Shown here: positions 10,536 through 23,599 of the stretch, one piece after another | How positions within the stretch are numbered: the stretch's first letter is position 1 | How the letters are laid out: each line of letters begins with the position of its first letter | Assembly (NCBI GenBank): GCA_031213475.1 | Contig: JARUPZ010000025.1 | Location: forward strand, 3,422,077-3,486,076 | Length of the DNA stretch: 64,000 bases | Direction: 5' to 3' | Source: Nereocystis luetkeana | Taxonomy: Eukaryota; Sar; Phaeophyceae; Laminariales; Laminariaceae | The notes under the pieces: model-generated | The model's input: only the letters and a program-made list of their open reading frames with translations | Told to the model about the DNA's origin: nothing | Databases searched by the model: none | Made by a program: the position numbers and the translations under genes

Positions 10536-10814
10536 TAGGCCCTAGGCCCATACATATCTCACACGCGTTCACTGCTGCTGTAGCAAATCAACAGGACAGC
10601 ATTTTGTCCGGGATAAACGTGCCGGTATACCGCTTCCGAAGCTGCACAGTATCGGCGAAGGTCGCTTATTTTTATTCGCCGGTTCTGTTGTCAACCAGAT
10701 TAGTTTGTTTTTCTAATAATCACTTTCACTTTCCAGCTTGACTCGTAGGAGGTGATACCCTCAGCGTTTTTTTTTTTTGCTCTTCAAGCCGTGATCACAG
10801 ATGCCGTCTCTTTT

Positions 10815-11035
10815 CCCCCCCGGTACGTGCCTTCGTTTATTGTCGTGCATAGGGTTTATTCAGCATTTATTTCCACTCCTAGTCAATTTTCCTCGAATTA
10901 ATTATGAATGTAGCTAACTCACGTTTTCGCGCTTTCCGCTGATAATTATTCTAGGCAAGAAAAAGTCCTTGCGAGAACGCGCTCGGTAAGGCTTGAACGC
11001 ACGAAATTGATCTTACCAGATTGGTACCTGTAAAT
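10815..11035 (-). mobile_element. tRNA-derived SINE, copy 1 (5' end degraded)
   Basis: On the minus strand it shares the body GCGGAAAGCGCGA-A-CGTGAGTTAGCTACATTC and the 3' end AAGGCACGTACCGGGGGGG with the copies at 40,270 and 61,380. The head retains a box-B-like GTTCAAGCC, but no clear box A remains. Confidence 0.7.
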
Positions 11036-11039
11036 ACCA

Positions 11040-12860
11040 GCAGTATCATTTAATCAAGTTATTCATAACAGTACGGTTTGCACCTGCAAGGTAGTGTACC
11101 GGGTATCTCGCGAACTAACTGTAGATCATGCCAGGAACACACCGTGCGTGTGCACATAAAGCGCTCGGAAAACGAAGTGAAATAAGTATACAAGAGGGCG
11201 TGCTGGACCAGACCCGATCCACAGGAGGAGCAGAGTGACCGTGTCCACACTACACGAAAGCACTTCGGTAAAGCAAACGCAGCTGGGGTGTTCCGTATTT
11301 CACCAGGGTCTGGCGGCATTGCTTTGCGGGAGATCCAGAAGATTCACAAAAATTTCCGCAATGCCGCAGCTGTTGGCTGTAGTACGTGGACGGCCGATGC
11401 TGTGCTTACGGAAAAAGGATTGAAGTGGGAGGTATGTACACGCTCGTTTAAGCAAAAAGCCCCAAATGTCGCTGGCCATGAATGCCGCATGCAGTCGCTG
11501 CTTGAATGCCACATATTTGCTATTATACTGACCAGATTGACGAGCACAACAAGAGGGTGGTATACCGCCCTTCCTTTATCAAATGCGTAGGGCTGGCACT
11601 GGAGGCGAAAACGTGTCCCGTCCAGCCACAGGCCTTCAAAAGGGTACGTAAGAAATAGCCAGGCGTTTCCGCAGGAAAACACTTTATTTTGCGAAACGAA
11701 CCGGTTCCAGGTACTTCTAGGCATCGCGCAAATACGCGAAGAACTGCCTGCGTCAGTTCAGTCATAATATTTAACTTCAAAATCGACGGTATACTGGAGC
11801 TAAGTAACTTCGAGGCAACGCCTTATTTTTTTGCACTTTTACCGCATAAAAGCCCAAATATACACGCCGGTTTTCGGGTATTAAATCTGACAATGTGCAC
11901 AGGTACTCCATGTGCTCCTGTCAAGCCGTCGACTCATGTTTTGTGTTGTATTTTCCGCTGAAAAAATTGGATCCGGTAAAGCCATTTCTTATGCAGGCTT
12001 ACTTGAATTGAAACCTGGGCCCTTTTCACGAAGGCGAAAAACCAGAATGTTGTGCAACCTCAAACGTCGCAGTTTCGTCAGAAACAAAAAACTAAACCTC
12101 AGCAAGTTTGATGCGGCGACTTTGAGCATTCTGGGCTCCAGTTTGTGTCAAGGCTAAAGGCTGCAATGTGAGGTTCAAATCTGAGCCATTATATAGATAG
12201 GCTTACATATTTGCTTTAGATAGTATATAACACACGCTCTCACCGGAAGTAGTGCTCGTACCACACATCTACGTGGCACACGAGTATAGATAGCTGCCGC
12301 ATACTCAAAATGTAGAAGCGGCCGCATACAAGCCCACATACATTCGCCCGGCTCTCAGCCAGGAAGTATGTGTCATTACGGCATCGGGGAGGCCTGACGC
12401 GGTGGGTGTGCCCCATATTTATGATGATGATGATGAGCTGTCGACGAACGAGCTCTGCTGGTTGGGCAGCTTGTGTGTATACCCGTTCGACTGTTCGTGT
12501 TGCTGCGAGCCTGCAATCTTCTCCTCGAGGGGCGACAGGATGTTCTCGACTCGCCGAGCACGCTCGGCATCTGGGTGCCGTCGCCGCTCGATCGGGTTCG
12601 AAAGCGCTGCGCGCGCAGAGGCGGCACGTGATGGGCGGTGCTCGGGTGGCTCGATGCTACCTATATTGTTTTGAACGACTGCGACCGGGCACCTGCTTCG
12701 CGTGGCGCCAGCAGCACTGCTTCAAAGTATATCATATATATATGCCTGGCACAGCAGCACGTGGTTTGCATTTCAATTTATATTACAGCAAGCAGTAGTA
12801 GGTCTCCGTGTCATGAGAAGAAAAAATAAATGCGTATTCATTAAAGTGTTGAGGCCTGTA
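11040..12860. other. Intergenic DNA, no gene recognised
   Basis: ORFs up to 142 codons occur, notably 12,370-12,798 plus, which includes a GAT-triplet run read as Met repeats. None shows a domain, and the ORFs on opposite strands overlap. Confidence 0.4.
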
Positions 12861-12864
12861 TTAA

Positions 12865-12960
12865 CCCTTTTAGAACCGCAGTCCCGTTGTGGGGATAAAC
12901 CAGTAACATCTTAAGTGCTCATTGTCCCCGAAACGGGACTGCGGTCCTAAGTTAAGGGGG
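12865..12960. mobile_element. Family P MITE, copy 4, TTAA on both sides
   Basis: The left arm CCCTTTTAGAACCGCAG and the complementary right arm are flanked by TTAA at 12,861-12,864 and 12,961-12,964. The right terminus carries a few extra bases (GTTAAGGGGG). Confidence 0.85.
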
Positions 12961-13270
12961 TTAACGAGAAGCTTTATTACTGTAATTAATTGAATGATAC
13001 GAATCGCATTTGAATTACAAGTAAGTAGACGAAATGGAGTATTGTAGATAAAGCATAGCGGAACGTATAGACAAGGTAGCAATTAATCGACCTTGTGCAT
13101 AGGTTTCCTTCGTTCCCGTGGCTTTCTTCTTTCGGGACTGTTTTGAGTGACCAACGCTGTAGCTCATGCTGCACGTTGTTGGATGGCAAGCAAACAATAC
13201 AATAGAGCGTTTGCGACAGAAGTGAATACAAAAAATTGCTTCCGCTAAAAAAGCGTTGCTCCTTCCCATC

Positions 13271-13408
13271 ATGAAATTTGACGTGTTTGCGGACGAGGTA
13301 AACGAACTTCTGGAGGGGTCACCTCCGAAATTGAGGGGGACAGTGGCGATGTGCGGCAACGCTGCAAAAAAAAAGATAACGAAAAACAAAAAAACAGCGT
13401 GCGGGTAG
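13271..13408 (+). CDS. Possible 45-codon small ORF
   Basis: An ATG-initiated small frame with a balanced, acidic start (MKFDVFADEVNELLEG) and a lysine-rich end. The composition is more protein-like than its surroundings. A 151-codon ORF on the other strand overlaps it. I do not recognise it, and it could be an isolated exon or chance. Confidence 0.12.
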   Translation: MKFDVFADEVNELLEGSPPKLRGTVAMCGNAAKKKITKNKKTACG

Positions 13409-13574
13409 CAACGGCAGCCCAGCAACGGTGTCGACGGCAGAGTTGGCGGCCGTGCAGCTACTGCTGTCACCCCACGACCGCAAGCAGCAGCACAGCTAGC
13501 GACAGCTAGCTAGCGATAGCGGCAGCTAGCTATTAATAGCGCTAGCCGCAGCTCGAGGCAGCATCGGTTTGAGT

Positions 13575-13812
13575 AAAAACGATAAGCAGCACCAGCACCG
13601 GCACCAGCATAAGCACCAGCACAGCACAGCACCAGCTTCCATCTTTCGATTGCTGCTGCTCTGCTTCTGCTGTTGTTGCTGCTGCTGCGCTCGGCCTACG
13701 CGCGCAACAGCCCCCGCCTTCTCCGCTCCGCGGTCGCTGTTGCCGCTGTTGCTGCTGCTGTTGCTGCTGCCGCTGCTGCTGCTGCTGCTGCTACTGCTAC
13801 TGCTACCGCAGT
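13575..13812. repeat. CAG/CTG-type trinucleotide-rich tract
   Basis: Imperfect CAGCAC repeats pass into (CTG)n and TGTTGC runs, mainly 13,590-13,630 and 13,650-13,800. Homopolymeric Cys, Leu and Ala frames here reflect the repeat. Confidence 0.85.
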
Positions 13813-14359
13813 ATGGTGGAATTGAGACGATACGCGAGCTGTCATGCTGTCGCGCTCTCCAAGCAAGGAGGTACGAGCACGAGTACGAGTACGAGTTATT
13901 TTGGGACGGCGTGTCCTCCACGGCACCAAGCGGGCGAAAGCGTGTAACGAGGCAGCGGGGCGCCGGCGGCCCGCTGGCACATTCCAACGTGGCTCGTCCG
14001 CGTTACACTCCAGCCACACCTTTCTAGCCGCTGTGCTCCCAGAGACTCAATCTATGTACAGCAAGCAGCATGGTGCGTGGAAGCATGGAAGATGCTCGCT
14101 GTTATTATCCTTCGAGATGCGTCCTGCGATAATGATCGGTGCGTGTAGGGCAATGAAACAGAGAGACAAAAGTCACCGCAACTTTTGATCAAATGCTACC
14201 TTCCCTAAAGCACATTGTTGCCGTTTTTTCAAAATCACCTCAAACAATTACCTCGGGAGGGTTTTTGGAGATTCTAGAAGTAAAAGTGGGGGAAAAAAAT
14301 CGGCAACACCCTAAATTCGTGAAAAATAAAAGTTGGGGTCCTATCGAGGAATGACATAT

Positions 14360-14866
14360 TTATTTTTTGGGAAAAAATAGAATAACGCCCCAAGGGCCAA
14401 CGGACACCCGTGGGCAACCAACGAGGCGAGCGACAACGCGCGTCCTCTCCGGGGCGCTGCGGCCAGCGGCAGATAAGTTCTGCCGGGATCGGCTAAAAGA
14501 GGCTATCGTGCTTGGGATATCTTGGGTGGATGGCGCCGCCTCAAAGCCCGAGGCGGGCAGCGACGACGGGGGAACAGCGATCAAACGTCTGAGCGAAGCC
14601 GTGCCCTGGTCGTCGGTGCTCGCTTGCTTTGGGAGGCAAAGAGAGATGAAAAACTGTATTTGCGACGGCCTAAAAATGATCGGAGGGTCCGCGGGTGGTC
14701 CACTTTGTGCTAGGGGCCGTTGGACCTCGCGCTGCGTCTGCTCCGGTGGCGCTGCCTCTCGGGAATTGTGGGTCTTAAGGTTCCATGGATCATGCCACCT
14801 CGGGCTGGACACCTCCCCAAATTGATCAACACGAAGACCAAAAGAAGTCCCAAAATACTTGTTGTG
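14360..14866. other. GC-rich segment with overlapping long ORFs, unassigned
   Basis: A 152-codon frame on plus (14,367-14,825) and a 179-codon frame on minus (14,360-14,899) cover the same DNA. Neither has a recognisable domain. The minus ORF starts inside a MITE, which argues against that start. The segment may be an exon or transposon fragment, but I cannot assign it. Confidence 0.25.
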
Positions 14867-14867
14867 G

Positions 14868-14954
14868 GTTATAGAACCGCAGTCCCGTTTTGGGGCCAAA
14901 CTACTTGAAATTTGGTTGGTTTGTCCCCAAAACGGGACTGCGGTTCTAAAAGGG
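14868..14954. mobile_element. Family P MITE, copy 5 (left end eroded)
   Basis: The left terminus is reduced to TATAGAACCGCAG. The right arm is intact, ends CTAAAAGGG, and is followed by TTAA at 14,955-14,958. Confidence 0.8.
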
Positions 14955-14959
14955 TTAAG

Positions 14960-17300
14960 GTCGACCTCGACGAGGAGTGCTTCTCAGTTTTTTTTCTGTA
15001 CATCCCGGAAAATTTCGGTATTTACCTAATAGTCTATAGGAAAATGCCGAGAATAATTACCGAAATTTCGGGAATATATATACATACTACTGAAAAACAG
15101 GCCTTTTTTCAATTTTATTCGGACATACATGCCTGCTTGGTGTTTGACTTTCCGACCAATCAATGCAAACTAAAGCGAACAAAAACAGTATCAGAATTCA
15201 ACAAAAAAGTGCTTGGTTCATGCGGGCCCTTATTTGTTTGCGCGCTCATCAGAAAATACACCTGCCTGCACTACTTAAAATAAGACGGCACAACCAGGAG
15301 AGGCAAAAGGGCCCCATTTTCGAAACCTAACAAAATAAAATAAAAACAAGAAACGGCGTAAAGGCCCAAATACCCCCCCCCAATGGTCAAATGACTAAGG
15401 CAAGCAACAAATGAGTACGCCCCCCTAAAAAAGAGGTACGTTCGGGTATATCGGGCGAAAACACACTCAAAGATCCTTCGGGGACGGGTTGGCACGGGTT
15501 CACCGAACACGTGTGGCGAATTCAAAGTTCCAAGGCCTTAGACCTATGCCAATGGAAACGCGAAGTCAAAAAGTTTTCTTCGAAAAATATTGTTTTCAAA
15601 GAATAATAGCCGAAAACATCCTCCTACCGCCGCCGTGGGAAAAAAGAAAAAGTGTCAGATATTTCTTCTGATTTTTTCTAACGGCTGCAGGCGGCGCAAA
15701 TTGTTTTTTCTCGTTGCAAATTGTCAGCACGCCGATGAAAATCAGCTCGTGCGACGATAGACGCTCGATCTCGACATGGACTCAGCCCACGGCCAACCCG
15801 CTCAGTGACGGGCAAGGCCAAGGAGTGTAGATGACGGCCTCGAAGATATCAGGTGGATCCATGGTCTAGGAGGCAAGAGCTTGCCGGCAAAGTCCGACGG
15901 TATCCTCCCCAACTTGAAAAAAAAAGTATTGTTGCCATTCGAGACGGATCGAGGAAAAATATCATATGTTTCGTGCATGCCAGCGACCAATTGTTTTTTT
16001 TATCATACGCCTGGCCAGTGCCCGCCAGATATCACCGGCCGTTGTGTGAACACGGTGACCCTAGGGTGGGTCAGAGCCCCTAACGAGCGCACTCCGTTCA
16101 GAATTCATGACGCAATCGTTGGATTTGTCGGTCGATCATCCGCCTGAGTTTTTCTGAAGCCGATCTTGGCCCAATATCGGCCCCAGGATTGTTTTTTTCG
16201 GGCTTTTCCAAAATTTTGGAACTTTCCGTGAAAGGTTTGAAGAAACTTGCCCGTAGCAAGCTGTACCTGAACTTTATTTACGGGTATCTTTGGAATTCAA
16301 TTTTTTATGAGAACTTTGCGTTTCCATTGGCCTACTGATAGCTCTTGTCTCCAAACAACGGCGTGGACACTGATTGGATGCTCAATTTTGGGGGCGTAAC
16401 TTTGAACCAGCTCGTATCGACTACCTGGTAGTAGTCAGTCGTATACTACCAGGTATACGGCTGTAGTTTATTCGTATTCATGTTGTAAGAGCAAACAACA
16501 CGGTGGCGGGAGCGACAAGACCCTTATAAGACGGTGAATGAAAGCGGGGCAGGCGCGAGGGCACACAACAGAACGATAATGCTACTACTACTGCTAACAG
16601 ACAAATCGGAAAAATGGGAACGAAGCCTAAAATGAGAACCAAGCCGTATCTATCTCCAGAACCATGTGGTGTATCAGAGAACCAAAATGATCCTGCGAAA
16701 CCCCTTGGCCAGCCCTGTGAGAGGAGCTCGTCAGAACGGTCATGCTCCATCTCGTGCCTTCGGGTGGGCGCAAAAAGCGATATACGCTGGCTCTATTGTG
16801 ATTTCTCTAGATGCTGGCTACCGCGGCGATGCCGAGGACTTCCAGCCTGAGCGACAGATCATTCGAAGGCTGCTGTACAGCCCCACAGGACTGTCAACTT
16901 TTTTTCTTGGAGTTGTACACAATTGGTTTGCTTTCTAAAAAAAACCGTCCGTTCCCATTTTTTGTTTCGTTCCCATTTTTCCGTTTTGTCTGTTTGCTGC
17001 TATAAATTCCTGGAAATATCTTGAAAGGGTCACAACGAAAAGCCCAGCAGCAGTGGGGCAGAGTGGCTGCACAAAAAATTCAAAAATCATTTTTAAAAAA
17101 AAAGGATACACTAGGAGGGTGTTTGCAAAGGAACCGATTACGGTTGGGTCGCGAACCACAGGGTACTCACCAAACCAAAACATAATCGGGTTTGAAACCG
17201 CCTGCGAGAACCCAAAACGATCATTTCGGTTTCGAACTGGAAATAAAATTCTAGGAATTTAGAATACAGCAACAAATAAATGACAAATTTAAAAAACCGA
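14960..17300. other. Intergenic DNA, no gene recognised
   Basis: AT-rich with short ORFs. Two scar words, TACCTGGTA (about 16,418) and TACCAGGTA (about 16,447), flank a 20-bp spacer. Duplicated words such as TTCGTTCCCATTTTT occur near 16,960. Nothing else was identified. Confidence 0.45.
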
Positions 17301-18480
17301 AATAGAACTACGAAAAATGGAACACCGACGGCTTCGCACGAGATGTAGATGCTGCTCTCTGCTGCTGCTGCGTGGCTCGCTGCGTTTGTGTGTACTCTGT
17401 GTGCTCTATGGCAGTCATGCGAAGAGTGTCAATCGATGCGACCGGGGCCTGTTGTGCAGTGCGTGCGTAGGCGTGCTGTGGGTGTGCCTGTGGTGCGGTA
17501 ACACGCCCCAGAGCCCAGAGTACCTCTACTTTGTTGAGTTGCCGCAGCAACAACAAGCAGCACAGCAGAGCAACAACTTCAGCAGCAGTCCAAACGCGCA
17601 CGGCGCCGTCAACGATGCTGAAGCTGCACCCTGCCAGCCCTCCGCCGAATATGGCCGTATGCCTTTGACGGCCATAACGAGAGCTTCGCGTTGACACGGA
17701 CTCGACGAATGGTCCGTGCGCTTGGTTAGATAGATTGGTGGTGAGAGGCAACCCATGTATCATGCCTCACTTCTTCTGGCTGCTGCTGTACGCTGTGGGA
17801 TGAGAACCTGACGTCGTCAACGATTATTATTTCTTTCCAAATACGATGTTTTCATTCGTCCGGGGCGATCCGGGTTGTCCTGGCAAATAACTTAATGATC
17901 CTAATCGAAACCCAAGAAGCTAAACCCAGCCCGCAAAAATTGTGAAGATATGGGCCATATGAGCCGATTTTGAGTCCGGATTTTGGGAAGTTGATTTTTT
18001 TGGGGGGTCGGGAGAATAGAAATAGTAGGCCAAACCAAACCATAATCTGAACTTCGCAAACACCATATATATATATCGCAGCAGAACGAAGTACATTACC
18101 TGGTAGTATTTGCAATTTTACTTGGTTCTACGGGCAGTAGTTCAGATTCGTGTCCTCCCCCTGCTGTCTTCTACAGTAGACCTACAGTTAGTTGTAGGGA
18201 AAAAAGTCGAATCCGATCTTGTTTATATTTTACTGTAGTAGTATGTACTGTACTACAGCAGCAGTGCGTAACCTCTCGGGATAGGACAGGCTTGGTGCAG
18301 CAGGTGCGAGACTTCTTCGCACTTTAATCCAGCATGTGGGTCAAATGCCCCGCCTGTTATCACGATACGATAGGTACCTGGTGCATGCGTCTCGTACGTA
18401 TGCGCCAGATAGCATCAGCGCCTGCAGGCTTCGAACTGCGGAGGATGAGTTCGGAACAGCTGTAATTTGAAATTACCCCC
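17300..18480. other. Intergenic DNA, no gene recognised
   Basis: Opposed ORFs of 125 codons (17,317-17,694 plus) and 151 codons (17,308-17,763 minus) overlap and contain CAG-type low complexity. A scar word lies at about 18,098. Confidence 0.4.
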
Positions 18481-18487
18481 CGACAGG

Positions 18488-18612
18488 AGCAACAGCAGCA
18501 GCAGCAACAGCAGCAGCAACAGCAGCGGCAGCAGCAGCGGCAGCAGCGGCGGCAGCAGCAGCAGCAGCAGCAGCAGCAGCGGCGGCGGCGGCAGCGGCAG
18601 CGGCAGCTATTA
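18488..18612. repeat. (CAG/CGG)n trinucleotide tract
   Basis: About 120 bp of CAG, CAA and CGG triplets, ending beside a CTATTAATAG palindrome. All open frames across it are homopolymeric. Confidence 0.9.
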
Positions 18613-18619
18613 ATAGCAG

Positions 18620-19640
18620 TGGATTTACAGCAACAGCAATAATAGTACAGATGGAAGCGACGGCAACAGAAGGGTTTCATGTGTCACTCGAGCAGCAGTT
18701 TCAACAACCATGCCACACACCTCAGTCCTCGTCGGTGTGTTAACTCTGAGGATCGTCGTGGCTTCTGACTGCACACCACATTCGTACCATACGAAAAATC
18801 GAAACACACCTCACGAGTAGAGCCGAGCTCCTGATTGGGTGTGACGCTATGTAGTAAGTCCTATGTGCGTGTCGCTGCTTCACGCCGTGTCCGACGCCGG
18901 TTGGCCTTCCTGACTGCGGCTGTTGGCGCTCTCTGCGGGCTGGTGTCTGCGCTCTCCGCCCCCGGATGTACTTGCGCGCTCGTCTCAATAGGGGGGGGGG
19001 CTTTGGTGTTTTTATTCCTCTATCCTAATGCCTCGCAACAAATTGGAGATCCTAGGACGACAGACGGTGAGCCGTGAGCATGGTTTACAAACACCTAACA
19101 GTAGCTGGAGGCCAGCATCGTGCCAGGTACACAACAACGGATACATATTTCAACTGCGGAGGAGTCGCCCGGCAGAATGATGAGACTGGTTCGGAGATAA
19201 GCGATGGCAGCGGCAAAATTCAGGTAACGCATGCTGCCAGGTTCTCGTAAAGCCATAGCAGCAGTAAAATACCAGCAAGTTTCCGGGAAAGTCCTCTTCG
19301 TTTGGTGTGACAGTTGGAAGTTGAGAGCATCAGTATCACCCCCGACTTCACGTCGCCCGCGCCGACTTGAAGGGGGTGGGTCACGACCCAATGAACTTGC
19401 AAGGTGTATTCGGCGTATTCCCTATAACGGTTCCCGCTGTGGCTAACTCGAGTTGAGGTGACACGGTATAAGGGATGATTTGTATGTGTTCTCGTCGATG
19501 ACTTTAAAGTTGTATGCGCCCCCTTGGGGATTTCATGGAATTTGGTCCGTGTGTGAATACTTATGTTACCGAAATCCAAACCATTTTTTCTTCAAATGGA
19601 AATAAATAAAGAACGGGTGAACTTTTCTCTGGGGGAGAGG
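18620..19640. other. Intergenic DNA, no gene recognised
   Basis: There are only short overlapping ORFs of no recognisable family and one G9 run at about 18,991. Confidence 0.4.
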
Positions 19641-19644
19641 GCGC

Positions 19645-19785
19645 TTGCTCTCTTCTTGCTGTCTTCCTGGCTCGCTGTCTTGCTGTCTTGCTGCCTTGCT
19701 CCCTTGCTGGCTTGCTGGCTTGCTCCCTTGCTGGTTTGCTCCCTTGCTGGCTGGCTCCCTTGCTGGCTTGCTGACTTGTTCCAGA
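19645..19785. repeat. TTGCTGGC/TTGCTCCC octamer-like minisatellite
   Basis: About 140 bp of imperfect 8-bp units (TTGCTGGC, TTGCTCCC, TTGCTGTC). Reading frames through it give repetitive Leu/Ala or Ser/Lys/Gln peptides. Confidence 0.85.
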
Positions 19786-19789
19786 GCCC

Positions 19790-21555
19790 GACAAACACGC
19801 TGAGCCCAGGGAACCAATCTGCTGTGATATTTCAAATAATCTGCTCATCATGGTGCTTTTTTGCATGTATGTATGTTAGCAATCGATACGCAAGGTAGAT
19901 CTCGCTATTTTATCATCCAGTCGGTACGTTCGTTTTTGCAAGTTATATACGAGTGCTGGTATCACGCAGCTTTCAAAGTTTGAGTATCGATCACGCAATC
20001 GGCCGAACTCACAGATAGTTGACGTATCTGTGTTCCAGGGCAAATAAAAAGTATATATATATCGCGACATGTGTTGAGAATATGGGGGCTGAGAAATCCG
20101 GACTGATCATTTATCAAAAACGTACCTGCCCTGGTAAAAACTTACAGCTAGTATAAGTAACCATTTATGCTAAGCGAGGGACGCTACTCTAAATTTAATC
20201 CTGTATTATCGTAGGCTTTAAGAGCCTACCCTATGCTCAACGTTGAATTTCAAACTGTTTTTGTCTTGAAACTTAGGTAAGAATTTACAGCTAACCATTG
20301 TGCTCAGCTAGGTAAGATTTTAGAGCTAATAATTCGTGCTAAGCAAGGAATGCAACTCTAAATCCTACCTGGTAAAAGTTACCCGGTATATAATACAAGG
20401 CGCTTCGCTCCGCGCGGGCGGCCTTCGCAGCCTGCTACACTCGCTCAGGAAGGAAAAATACATCAAATTACTATGCCAAGCAGACAGAGGTCCATGATTG
20501 AATTTAGCTTTTTTAGAATCGATCGTAGTTGCAAACTAACTACTGGCGCCATATGATCCAGGAGAAAACAGCTCGGACGCCACATACCCTTCGCGTCGCG
20601 GGTGGTTGCCGGAAGTACGTCGGACTCTACGCTCGCTCACATGACGTACGTACGCACGTACATACCCGAGGTAGGGCAATCCTTTCCTCTTTTGATGTGT
20701 TTGCTGTAGTATGTACTGCTGTACGACAGAGAAAGCACAGCACGGCACAGCGGCACCGCAAGAACAATGAAAATGAAACCGAAAAAAATTGGGAAGAAAA
20801 AAATGTCCCCGTCCCCTCATGAAATACTTTTGTGTCCGATTGAAACACCTTGCACCGGTAAAAAAAAAAAACGCCCATCAGAGCTTCTCTCTCAGCCTCG
20901 TATGCCGCCCGCCCCTCTCACGACCACCTCGCCACCTATTCGGTCCGGGTAAAATTTTCCTTACCCTCTGCCACAGTGAGCCCCGTCGCCCGCCTCGCGT
21001 TAAGCCCGGTGCTCACTGTGGCCGTCGTTCGCCTGCTCGACAATGTTGTTATTCAGACTGGGCACCTCCCCCTGTGATTTTCAACCCGGTCGTAAAAACA
21101 AGCACCGCTTGAATATTATCTTGCAATGCCGCACGACCCTTATAACTCGTACCTGGTACGTACCCTATCATAAATCGCAAATCGAGGCCCGACAGAGCCT
21201 ATTCGTGCATCCCTCGTGTCTCGAGGCACACGTGTCGACTAGGCACGAAAGCGGCGACCGCGCTTCTTGCAATGCCCCCTCTACCCACCAGCACCCGCTG
21301 ACAACCGCGACGGCGCCGGGCTCAACCGCGGTGCCGTACTCGGAGTACACACACGCACACGAACCGAAAGAAGAAAAGAGGAAGACAGGACCGAGAGTGC
21401 CAAGAGAAAGGGAGGAAACAAAGACCCGCAGGAAAGGTCCGGCAAGTAAGTGCTGAAGGGAGGCGGTTTCGAAGTGGGAGCTCTGAGAGGCCAGGGATGC
21501 ACCAACCGAGCACACTCAGAGAGTGAGATCTAAGTCCGTGGTTCTATAGTAGCAT
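19790..21555. other. Intergenic DNA with diverged internal repeats
   Basis: Between 20,130 and 20,400 the motif TTACAGCTA-(ATTTATGCTAAGC)-CTCTAAAT recurs three times in diverged form. A scar TACCTGGTA lies at about 20,373 and another at about 21,150. No gene was identified. Confidence 0.45.
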
Positions 21556-21559
21556 CTAA

Positions 21560-21648
21560 CCCTTTTAGGGCAGCAGTCCCGTCTTGGGGACGAACCATTC
21601 AACTTCTTGGTACTTTTGTCCTCAACACGGGGCTGCTGTCCTGAAAGT
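21560..21648. mobile_element. Family P MITE, copy 6
   Basis: A palindrome with arms CCCTTTTAGGGCAGCAG and CTGCTGTCCTGAAAG. The flanking TTAA has decayed (CTAA on the left). Confidence 0.7.
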
Positions 21649-22184
21649 CTATCCTCACCGTTGACCGTCACGATAAGCCGCGAGCCTTCACCAACATATT
21701 ATACGTGTTTGTGCCTCCTGTCTGTCACGTGCTGTAGCTCTCGCTAGGGACTCGCGTTGATAGACATGACATGTAATGTGGTGTTGGGTACACTCACTGA
21801 TATGATGGACCAAGCCTGAGTCAGTTCGTTAAAGCCCCTCAGGGTATATATATATTGTCCAGGTAGAACACGCACGACAAGGAAGAAAGGGGGGAACATC
21901 AAGAAGAAGTAGAAGTAGAAAAAGAAGAAGGCGAAGGGGAAGAAGTGGACAGAACACGTCCCAACCCGTTGACCGCTCCACACAGAAACACGCATATTTC
22001 CTGTGTGGAACTCCCAAATACCGATACACATGAATCCATGCACCAAGTACGTGAGCATCCCGAACGTGTGGTACAGGCCAACTTTGCGCATTGGTACAGC
22101 TCTATTCCTGTATCTTTGCTATAATGCATTGCTTTTTTACGTGTTACCGCTATGCAGGGTGCACACCCGAACCCGGCGTCATTG

Positions 22185-22375
22185 GCATCTCTTTTTTGGG
22201 AGAACATACCAGGGGTGTTCTACCTTTTTTAAGCGTCTTACGTGAAACGTATTGAAATAATACCATTACATTCTAGTCCAATCATTGACATCTCTTTTTT
22301 GGGAAAACACAGCAGGGGTGTCCTACCTTTTTATGCTTCTTCCTAACTGAAATATACTGAAATAGTAGCTGTAAG
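22185..22375. repeat. Tandem duplication, unit about 108 bp
   Basis: Two units share ATTG-CATCTCTTTTTTGGGA, ACA-ACCAGGGGTGT-CTACCTTTTT and a GAAATA tail. Confidence 0.75.
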
Positions 22376-22379
22376 TACT

Positions 22380-23050
22380 ACTGTACTACCAATAAACTGT
22401 TTGCTTCAACGATAAAATATCGTGAGTATTCAAAATATATTGTTCCTAAGGCTGAGCACAACGCACTCACGTACATAGCACGGCCGCACTAGCTTGATGC
22501 AGTGAGCGACATCTGTCACCGCACTCATTGTCACACTCCTACTACGCACTGTGGTAGCCGAACCACACATCGGAGCGTCCGCAATATCACAAAACAAAAA
22601 GTTACACAATATCGACGGTATTCACCCGTACGCAAAACATACTCCAGGTGGTTAACATGGATTTTCACGTAGTCCTTTTCGTCTCACGGCGCAATGCGTC
22701 CCGGTGCAATTTTACCCAACGGCACCGCACCGTGCGATTAACCTTTGCAAATCCGTATCTTACAGCACCGTAGCATTCCCAACATAGAAACACCGCAGCG
22801 CAATGTGCAAACCCATCGTTGGGAACCCTCAACGAAGCGCGCCGCTGACTGCCATAGCCCGTAAAGAGTGAGAAGGCATTCGCACCGCCCAATATATGAT
22901 ACCTGGTATCCGGCACCTGGTAGTAATAGTCTACTACGGTGCGGGGACGGTGCGGTGCTTTTTTTCCACTATATTTAAACGAAGTGAAAACCATATGCAT
23001 TGCTTCAAACCACCCCGCACCGCACCGTATGATAAACAAAACTAGGAACA
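22380..23050. other. Intergenic DNA, no gene recognised
   Basis: The 200-codon minus-strand frame covering 22,665-23,267 runs into the CACCG array and is Arg/Cys-repetitive, so it is not supported. Scars occur at about 22,898. Confidence 0.4.
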
Positions 23051-23054
23051 TCCA

Positions 23055-23285
23055 CACCGCACCGCATCGCACCGCACCGCATCGCAACGCAACGCACCGC
23101 AACGCACCGCAACGCACCGCAACGCACCGCAACGCACCGCAACGCAACGCAACGCACCGCAATGCATCGCACCGCATCGCATCGCAACGCAACGCACCGC
23201 AACGCACCGCAACGCACCGCACCGCAACGCAACGCAACGCCCCGCGCCGCAACGCAACGCCCTGCACCGCATCGCACCGCAGCGT
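23055..23285. repeat. Pentanucleotide array (GCACC/GCAAC)n
   Basis: About 230 bp of 5-bp units CGCAC, CGCAA and CGCAT in mixed order, with CGCACCGCAACGCAACG as the typical pattern. All frames through it are open over long distances because the unit contains no stop codon. Confidence 0.95.
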
Positions 23286-23599
23286 ATCATTCGCCAGTAT
23301 TCAAATCCGCACCTCACACGAGGGGCCCTGTGCCTCGCTTCAGAACGAAGTTGGTCATATATTTGTTGTTGACTCGGCCTGACGACCAATACCATGGCGG
23401 TTGTGCATGCCGCGGGGCCCAAGGGTGCAAAATTCGTCAGACTGCGAAGACCTAGGGTAGCCACTCACGTGATTCGCTCCAAGCTGCCGAACAACACGGT
23501 CTTAGCGTTAGCGTCCCTGCCGCAGTCTCTGCTCACAGGGAGACACACCTTTTGTTAACTCGCCACGCATGCTTTTGTGTTCCGTTATGGGTGTCTGGT

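Noticed and set aside
22665..23267. 200-codon minus-strand ORF rich in Arg, Cys and Leu
   Set aside because: Half of it is translation of the GCACC/GCAAC array, which contains no stop in most frames.
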